Assembly (NCBI GenBank): GCA_963724535.1
Contig: CAVRVD010000010.1
Coordinates: 1-38,392, forward strand
Length of the DNA: 38,392 nt
Direction of reading: 5' to 3'
Source: JADJPO01 sp963724535
GTDB taxonomy: Bacteria > Actinomycetota > Actinomycetes > Actinomycetales > Kineosporiaceae
Part shown: piece after piece, positions 33,525-38,392 of the stretch
Position numbering within the stretch: position 1 is the first letter of the stretch
How the letters are laid out: each line of letters starts with the position of its first letter
Notes under the pieces: model-generated
Seen by the model: the letters and a program-made list of their open reading frames with translations, nothing else
Told to the model about the DNA's origin: nothing
Database searches by the model: none
Position numbers and translations under genes: made by a program

Positions 33525-33547
33525 CGGATCTGGTATGCACCGATCCG
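33525..33547. other. Imperfect inverted repeat before the small membrane-protein gene
   Basis: CGGATC and GATCCG flank GGT-ATGC-ACC, giving a hairpin of nine pairs with one bulged T and a 4-base loop. It lies in the 146-bp gap after the beta-helix gene, 35 bp before the preferred GTG start of the next gene. It could be an operator or attenuator. No T-tract follows. Confidence 0.35.
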
Positions 33548-33582
33548 CCCGGGTCGCCGACCCGCCCACCCGAGGAGCGCGC

Positions 33583-34008
33583 GTGTTGCTGCACCTGCCG
33601 CCGTCCTGGCCCTCGTGGGCCGTCTGGTGCGTGTTCGCCGCCGCCCTGGCCGGGCTCGACCTGGCGCTGGCGTTCATCGGGGCGATGGTCGTGCGCACCC
33701 GCGGCGAGGACCTGATGGTCGTCTGGGGCGCGGCCGGGGCCGCCGTCGCGATCCTGCTGTTCTGGGTGATCAGCTCTTCACTGGTCTACGGCGACATGGT
33801 CCAGATGAACGTGCTGTGGATCGCGGCGCTGCTCGCGCTCGTGCCGTTCGTGAACGCCGCGCAGGGTGGTGACCTGCCGAGCCTGCGGGTCGTGGTCGGG
33901 CTGGCGGGGATGATCTTCTTCGTCGCCGTCATCCAGTGGCCGCAGCCCGGCCCGGGCGCCGAGCGGCCGCGGGCCGTCGCGGCGGCCGAGCAGGTAGCGT
34001 CACGATGA
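33583..34008 (+). CDS. Small integral membrane protein of unknown function
   Basis: A 141-residue protein with about four hydrophobic helices: AVWCVFAAALAGLDLALAFIG, LMVVWGAAGAAVAILLFWVI, MNVLWIAALLALVPFVNAA and VVVGLAGMIFFVAVIQW. I recognise no family. The preferred start is the GTG at 33583, which has GAGGAG 5 bp upstream. An in-frame ATG at 33535 would add 16 polar residues but lies in the loop of an inverted repeat and has no ribosome binding site. The stop overlaps the decarboxylase-like gene by ATGA, so the two are probably cotranscribed. Confidence 0.75.
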   Translation: MLLHLPPSWPSWAVWCVFAAALAGLDLALAFIGAMVVRTRGEDLMVVWGAAGAAVAILLFWVISSSLVYGDMVQMNVLWIAALLALVPFVNAAQGGDLPSLRVVVGLAGMIFFVAVIQWPQPGPGAERPRAVAAAEQVASR

Positions 34009-35654
34009 GCACCGGGCTGCTCGTGGGCGAGCCAGCCGGGCTCGACTGCCCTGAGGCGGTGCGGACCCCGCTGGCCGATCTGCTGGACGCCGAGCTGCCG
34101 GCGCGGGCGCGGTGGGCAGTGCCCGGGCACATGGGCGGTCGCTGCGCGCCGCAGCGGGCGCTGGACCTGCTCGGCGGCGGTGTCCACAACGCCGACCTGT
34201 GGCCGGACCAGTCCCGGTTCGCCGCGGCGCTGACGGCGGCCGAGGACCTCGCCGCGCGGGCCTGGGGGGCGGGGTCGGCCCACCTGCTCACCGGCGGGGC
34301 GACCAGTGGCAACCTGGCCTGGATCTTCGCCTCGCTGCGGGACGGGGACACCGTCGTCGTCGACTCTGCCTGCCACGTCTCGGTGCTCGCCGGGCTGCGG
34401 CTGCGCTGCGGGGTCCGGCCGGTCTGGGTGCAGCGCCAGCTCGACCCGCAGACCCAGCTCCCGCTGCCCCTCGACCCACGCCTGGTCGCCCGGGCCCTCG
34501 CGGAGCATCCTGCGGCGCGGCAGGTGATCGTCACCAGCCCCACGTACAGCGGTACCGGGTCCCGGCTGCGTCCGATCGCCCGGGCCGCCAGCGCCGCCGG
34601 CGCCGTCCTCTACGTCGACGCCGCCTGGGCCCCGCACGGGCGCTGGGTGCCCGGCGGCGAGCTGGACCCGTTGGCGGCCGGCGCACACGCCTGCGTGGTG
34701 AGTCTGCACAAGACCGGTGCCGCCCTGTCCGGGGCCGGGGTGCTGCTCACCTCAACCGGCCTGGACGACGACCTGCTGGCCCGGTTGGCGACCGACGTAG
34801 AGGCCCTGCGCTCGACCTCCCCGCTGCTGCCGGTGCTGGTCTCCGCCGACCTGGCCCGGGCCGAGCTGGCCGGCGGCGAGGGCCTGGGCCCGGCGCTGAA
34901 CCTGGCCCGGGACCTGCGCCGGCGCTGCGCCTCGGTGCCCGCGGTGCGGGTACTTCCGGCTGCGGAGCTTGACGGGCATGGCGCCGGCACCGCCGATCCG
35001 CTGAAGCTCGTCCTGGATGTGCGCGCCACGGGGCTGACCGGGTTCGCGGTGCAGCGCCGGCTACGCGAGGCCGGGGTGATCGTCGAGGGAGCCGACCTGG
35101 CGCGGCTCTACCTGGTGCTGCCCGCCACGGTCCGCGAACCGTCTCGACACATCGCCGCACACACCCGGCTCGTCACCGCGCTGGCCGATCTGGTCGCCGA
35201 TGCTCTGGGGGAGCCCCGCAGGTCGCGCCGCGCGCCCCGGCTCAGCCCCAGCGTCTGGGCCTCGGCTCGCGGGGAGCAGGTGATGATCCCGTCGCAGGCC
35301 GCGGCCGGCGCCGTCGAGCGGGTGCCGCTCGAACTGGCCGTCGGCCGGGTGGCCGGCGAGCACGCCGCGCCCTACCCACCAGGCGTGCCGGTCTGGGTGC
35401 CGGGGGAGCGGGTCACCGCCCAGGCGGTGGACATCGTCCGACAGGTCCGGGCGGCAGGTGGTCAGGTGCATGGCCTGGCGGACCCTGGGGCGGCCAGCGT
35501 GGCCGTGGTGGCCTCGCGTACGTCGGCCGGGGGTCGATCGGCGCCCTTCCGCGATCTGCCGCCCCCGCGTGCGGCGGTCAGCGTCGGTACCGCTTCCAGA
35601 ACGGGTCGACCGCCAACCGCGGATCACCCATCCGGGCGGCCGACGCACAGCTAG
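34005..35654 (+). CDS. Orn/Lys/Arg decarboxylase-like PLP enzyme
   Basis: A 549-residue fold-type I PLP enzyme. VPGHMGGRCAP near residue 39 replaces the family's PGHxGG motif. The cofactor-stacking DSACHVSVLAG (His124), TSPTYSGTGSRL, the cofactor Asp in VLYVDAAWAPHG (Asp205) and the Schiff-base Lys236 in SLHKTGAALSGAG follow. Substrate is not evident. The last 30 residues are low-complexity and rich in Arg, Pro, Ser and Thr, unlike the family's folded C-terminus. The frame reads to a TAG shared with the convergent GH12 gene: both stops lie in one CTAG. It is coupled to the small membrane protein upstream. Confidence 0.86.
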   Translation: MSTGLLVGEPAGLDCPEAVRTPLADLLDAELPARARWAVPGHMGGRCAPQRALDLLGGGVHNADLWPDQSRFAAALTAAEDLAARAWGAGSAHLLTGGATSGNLAWIFASLRDGDTVVVDSACHVSVLAGLRLRCGVRPVWVQRQLDPQTQLPLPLDPRLVARALAEHPAARQVIVTSPTYSGTGSRLRPIARAASAAGAVLYVDAAWAPHGRWVPGGELDPLAAGAHACVVSLHKTGAALSGAGVLLTSTGLDDDLLARLATDVEALRSTSPLLPVLVSADLARAELAGGEGLGPALNLARDLRRRCASVPAVRVLPAAELDGHGAGTADPLKLVLDVRATGLTGFAVQRRLREAGVIVEGADLARLYLVLPATVREPSRHIAAHTRLVTALADLVADALGEPRRSRRAPRLSPSVWASARGEQVMIPSQAAAGAVERVPLELAVGRVAGEHAAPYPPGVPVWVPGERVTAQAVDIVRQVRAAGGQVHGLADPGAASVAVVASRTSAGGRSAPFRDLPPPRAAVSVGTASRTGRPPTADHPSGRPTHS

Positions 35655-36751
35655 CCGTCGCTGATCGAGAAGTCGGTGACGCTGAACACGGCATCGGTGT
35701 TGTCGGTGGAGACGACCTCCACGCCGAAACAGATCTGGCCCAAGGTCGAGTCCGGCGGCAGCCAGCCCTTGGACCTCAGCCACAGCAACATCTCCAGGAT
35801 GTCGATCCGACCGGAGGCCATGGGGTTGGCGGGCACGAATGCCACATAGTGGTTGTCCGACGTCTTCCACACGGAGTAGCTGACACCGCCCAGCGTGGTG
35901 GTCGCGGCCTTGCTGCCGGCAGGAACCTGTTTGTGGTTCTCGGTCCAGATCATGACCTCGGTCGACCCGGGGCTGGCCACGCCGTTCAGCCAGATGTCGT
36001 AGGCCACGTTGTAGATGCCGATGCGGGGACTGGTCGCGGCGAAGGCGCTGGTGATGTGTGAGAAAGAGCTGATCGGCCGGTTGTCGTAGTCCTTGTGCAC
36101 GTTGGGGTACGACTTCACCGAGCCGCGGTTGCTCGCCAGGTCGCGCTGGCGGGAGACCACGTGCCAGTTGCGGTACGAACATGCGTGCAGCGTCTCGGGC
36201 CCGGCTTCAGTGGCATTCCAGACGTTATTGTGCACGAAGTAACCGTTGGTATTCCACATCCCGTTGGTGTCCGAGGTGGTGAACACCGGATCGGTACAGG
36301 TCCGGCTGGCCGGTGGTGGTGGCTGGGGCGCGGTCGACCAGGTGGTCCTCGCCCGCCCGGAGGACGCGTCGTTCGCCCTCGATGTGATGGCTCGGGACCC
36401 GGACGCCGCCGTCGTCCTCTCCGAGGAGGCCCGCCCCTCTCGGCCTCCCGTTGAGACGGGCGCGGTGGACGGTGCGGATCCCGCGATGTTGGGCGATGGT
36501 GAGGGACCCTGCGAAACCACATCGGAGCCAAGGTCTGTCGCCGACGCCGAGGATTGGGCGTCGAATGGCGGTGCGTCTGCAGTGGGTACCCGGCTGACCG
36601 GGACTTCGTGAACCGAGACCGAGTCACCGCCGATCATTCGGTTCGCGCCGCCCACCCACACCGCTCCGGCGCAGAGCGTCGCCAGGCTCGCTAGAGTCGC
36701 GGCAGCGAGATGCCGGTGCGCGACGGGGGTCCGGTGACGCGGTCTCCTCAT
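35651..36751 (-). CDS. Secreted glycoside hydrolase family 12-like protein
   Basis: A 366-residue exported protein. The N-terminal signal peptide has MRRPRHR, a hydrophobic core AAATLASLATLCAGAVWV and a small-residue cleavage region. A Ser/Thr/Pro-rich linker of about 110 residues leads to the catalytic domain from about 148. SVKSYPNVHKD, IYNVAYDIWLNG, STEVMIWTENH with the likely nucleophile Glu265, and CFGVEVVST with the likely acid/base Glu345 match GH12 beta-jelly-roll enzymes, which are endoglucanases and xyloglucanases. It may trim the EPS or plant glucans. Its GC is slightly below that of its neighbours. No Shine-Dalgarno sequence is seen, and a TANNNT element lies 9 bp upstream. It converges on the decarboxylase-like gene with a 4-bp overlap. 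Confidence 0.82.
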   Translation of the reverse strand: MRRPRHRTPVAHRHLAAATLASLATLCAGAVWVGGANRMIGGDSVSVHEVPVSRVPTADAPPFDAQSSASATDLGSDVVSQGPSPSPNIAGSAPSTAPVSTGGREGRASSERTTAASGSRAITSRANDASSGRARTTWSTAPQPPPPASRTCTDPVFTTSDTNGMWNTNGYFVHNNVWNATEAGPETLHACSYRNWHVVSRQRDLASNRGSVKSYPNVHKDYDNRPISSFSHITSAFAATSPRIGIYNVAYDIWLNGVASPGSTEVMIWTENHKQVPAGSKAATTTLGGVSYSVWKTSDNHYVAFVPANPMASGRIDILEMLLWLRSKGWLPPDSTLGQICFGVEVVSTDNTDAVFSVTDFSISDG

Positions 36752-36760
36752 GGCGCGACA

Positions 36761-36766
36761 ACGCTA
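36761..36766 (-). promoter_or_regulatory. Possible -10 element for the GH12 gene
   Basis: TAGCGT on the minus strand lies 9 bp before the ATG, giving a nearly leaderless transcript. A weak TTCGAC lies 18 bp further upstream. The absence of a Shine-Dalgarno sequence is consistent with this. Confidence 0.25.
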
Positions 36767-36874
36767 ACCATGCGGGCGTCAGGTGTCGAACCGGGCTTGG
36801 TGTTACCTGCAACCATCGCAGGCGCCTGCCCTCAACGGCCCGACCTCGGCGCCGACGTGGGTTGTCAACCGCGT

Positions 36875-37010
36875 GAAGGCAGCGCCGGTTACACGGCCGG
36901 CCGCAAAGGTGCGCCTGGATCCCGTCACGCAATGCAGCGCGGTAGACACGGGCAGCAGCCTCGTAGACGGCGTCGGCCGTCCTCGACACGTCATCGTCGC
37001 TCTCGAGGCG
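36875..37010 (-). pseudogene. C-terminal remnant of a second class-III aminotransferase
   Basis: On the minus strand this segment reads DDDVSRTADAVYEAAARVY, then RAALRDGIQAHLCGRP. It aligns with the C-terminus of the intact aminotransferase at 30450 (EDDVTATAEAVHEAG, then VYRKALDHGIDGHLAGRP) at roughly half identity. The upstream part of the gene is missing: homology stops at about 37005, where transposase coding sequence begins. The reading frame runs on past the expected stop, probably because of a frameshift near the GRP. Together with the piece at 38222-38305 it shows that a gene once spanned this site. Confidence 0.72.
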
Positions 37011-38182
37011 CAGGTGCGGGATCTGGTCGTGCAGACCCTCGGCGACGACCGGGACGGGGTGCTGATCGTCGACGACACCCAGATGATCAAGAAGGGGGTC
37101 AAGTCTGTCGGGGTGGCACCCCAGCATTGCGGGGCGACCAACCAGATCGAGAATTGCCAGGTCATCGTGATGTTGGCCTACGCCCGGCTGGCCGATCGCG
37201 GGGGCGGGCACGCGTTCATCGGGCACCGCCTGTACCTGCCGGAACGCTGGACGAAGGATCCGGACCGCTGCCGCGAGGCCGGCATCCCCAAGGACGTGGT
37301 GTTCGCGACCAAGCCGCACCAGGCCGTCGAGCTGTTCGGCGAGGCCGAGGACGCCGGCGTGCCCTATGGGTGGATCGCCGCCGATGGCGGGTACGGCCAG
37401 TACCGCGAGGTGCGGGACTGGCCCACGCAGCGGTCGAAGCGGTACGTGATGGCCGTCCCGTCCTCACAGCCGCTGGCCGGCGTGCACGCAAAGGGCGGTC
37501 AGGCCGCCGTGGCCCGGGCCGGTGACCTGCTGGCCCGCGCGACGCGGTGGGAACGGCGTTCCTGCGGGCACGGCGCCAAGGGCGAACGGTTCTACGACTG
37601 GGCGTTCTTCACCGTCACCCTGCCCGACGAGCCACCCGCCGACAGGTTCACCCACACCCTGATGATCCGCCGCAGCATCGCCGACCCGACCGAGGTCGCC
37701 TACTTCCTCGGTCCACGCCCCGGCCGCGACCGCGACGAACGCGATGGTCGCGGTCGCCGGGATCCGGTGGCGGATCGAGGAATGCAACGAGCAGGGCAAG
37801 GACCTGATCGGCCTGGACCAGCACCAGGTCCGCACCTGGACCGCGTTCGCACCACCACGTCGCGGTCTGCATGTTCGCCCACGCCTTCGCCGCCACCCGA
37901 AAAGCCCGCCTGCACACCACCGACCCAGCGGGCCGAGGGAGCACACCGGGGAAACGACCCGGCCACGAACCCGACCCCGCCGCGACAACCCGACACGACC
38001 AGTGGCGGGCGCTGACCACCGTCGCCGACGTCGTCACCCTGCTCGGCGCCTGGCTCCAGCCCGCCCGCGACCGCCTCGCCACCGTCCGCTGGACCCTCTG
38101 GAAACAGGCCCACCGCCTACGAGCCCAGATCAGCCACTACCAGCGACGAGGCGAACGAGTCCCCGCTCACCTTCGAGTCTGA
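37005..38182 (+). pseudogene. IS701-family transposase, 5'-truncated with two frameshifts
   Basis: The product matches DDE transposases of the IS701 family. The first catalytic Asp lies in VLIVDDTQMIKKGVKSVGV, followed by LYLPERWTKDPDRCREAGIP, the second Asp in AADGGYGQYREV, and the Glu in GIRWRIEECNEQGKDLIGLD. The N-terminal ~100 residues are absent, with homology starting at about 37005. One extra base near 37710 shifts the frame after EVAYFL, and the next frame continues VHAPAATATNAMVAVAG. A second extra base near 37849 shifts it again, and the third frame continues HHVAVCMFAHAFAATRKARL to the stop at 38182. It cannot encode a working transposase. Confidence 0.83.
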
Positions 38183-38221
38183 ACAGCCACAACAGGTTCC
38201 ACCTGATCCGCAGCTGTAGTG
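37005..38221 (+). mobile_element. Remnant of an IS701-family insertion sequence inside an aminotransferase gene
   Basis: The transposase pseudogene and about 40 bp of 3' non-coding sequence lie between the two aminotransferase remnants. The left end, including the N-terminal transposase codons and the left inverted repeat, is missing. The right boundary is set by the return of aminotransferase homology at about 38222. No target-site duplication can be identified because the left junction is deleted. Confidence 0.65.
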
Positions 38222-38305
38222 CAGGGTGACCGATCTCAGACCGCTGTTGTACTCGATGTACTCGATGTACTCGTTGCCATCGACGTCCCAGTCCTGACGG
38301 GACAA
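38222..38305 (-). pseudogene. N-terminal remnant of the same disrupted aminotransferase
   Basis: On the minus strand this reads WDVDGNEYIEYIEYNSGLRSVTL. It matches WDVDGNEYVEYGSGLRAVAL in the intact aminotransferase at 30450. The extra IEY comes from a 9-bp tandem duplication of TACTCGATG-type sequence near 38250-38270. It has the same orientation as the C-terminal remnant at 36875-37010 and lies on the expected side for a minus-strand gene split by the IS. Roughly 50 more N-terminal residues would lie to the right, mostly outside the window, and I could not recognise them in the last 85 bp. Confidence 0.68.
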
Positions 38306-38392
38306 TTGCCGCGGTGCCGACCGTCCTGCCCATCATCGAAAGAAATACCGGCGAACCTAGCGCCGAAACCGGAGTTTCCGCGACGCCATCAG

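Noticed and set aside
36783..37004. Treating the transposase as a complete gene starting at 36783
   Set aside because: Residues before about 37005 are a reverse-frame reading of the aminotransferase remnant and do not match transposases.
37011..38216. Imperfect inverted match between 37011-37029 and 38199-38216 as IS termini
   Set aside because: The left copy lies inside sequence encoding a conserved transposase segment (VRDLVV), so it is unlikely to be the true left end. The real left end seems deleted.
1..38392. CRISPR arrays, tRNA or rRNA genes
   Set aside because: No regularly spaced repeats and no recognisable RNA gene sequences were seen on either strand.

Overview
The window is very GC-rich actinobacterial DNA. 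Start codons are often GTG, genes are tightly packed with 4-bp ATGA/GTGA overlaps, and the left flank carries radA, disA and mutY close together in one orientation, as in Mycobacterium and relatives. A Pseudonocardiales-like actinomycete is my best guess from this context, but the sequence alone cannot fix the genus. No rRNA, tRNA or CRISPR array was seen.

Left flank (1-5520, minus strand). This is a housekeeping DNA-integrity block. radA leads, then after a 470-bp gap comes disA, followed by a GH15 trehalase/glucoamylase-like gene and mutY, which runs off the left edge. A leaderless-type promoter sits directly before radA, and a possible small secreted-peptide gene lies in the radA-disA gap.

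Centre (5650-30435, plus strand). This is one large exopolysaccharide (EPS) locus. It opens with a polyprenyl glycosylphosphotransferase and an ECF-like sigma factor. Next come an AlgD-like nucleotide-sugar dehydrogenase, a GT4 glycosyltransferase, an asparagine-synthase-like amidotransferase, a two-domain oxidoreductase, a heparinase II/III-type lyase, two tandem Wzz-like proteins, a Wzy-like polymerase and a second GT4. A sugar-modification block follows: C-methyltransferase, cytidylyltransferase, PIG-L deacetylase, a second degenerate methyltransferase and a degenerate RmlC. The locus ends with a flippase fused in frame to a GT2 glycosyltransferase, and a polysaccharide pyruvyl transferase. 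From 12520 onward almost every gene overlaps its predecessor by 1-4 bp, so the run looks like a single translationally coupled operon. Together the genes can start a lipid-linked repeat unit, supply an activated uronic acid, decorate it (amide, methyl, deacetyl, pyruvate), flip it, polymerise it and trim it.

Right flank (30436-38392). A convergent class-III aminotransferase of the glutamate-1-semialdehyde type is followed by a divergent beta-helix lipoprotein, a small membrane protein, an Orn/Lys/Arg-decarboxylase-like PLP enzyme and a convergent secreted GH12 glycosidase. The last 1.4 kb is a scar. A 5'-truncated, doubly frameshifted IS701-family transposase lies between the C-terminal and N-terminal remnants of a second class-III aminotransferase gene. 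Nothing recognisable was found in the final ~85 bp.

The most unusual features are in the EPS locus. Two adjacent enzymes have lost their catalytic residues but kept their folds, two chain-length regulators have lost the kinase P-loop, and the flippase-GT2 fusion carries a strong internal ribosome binding site at the domain junction.
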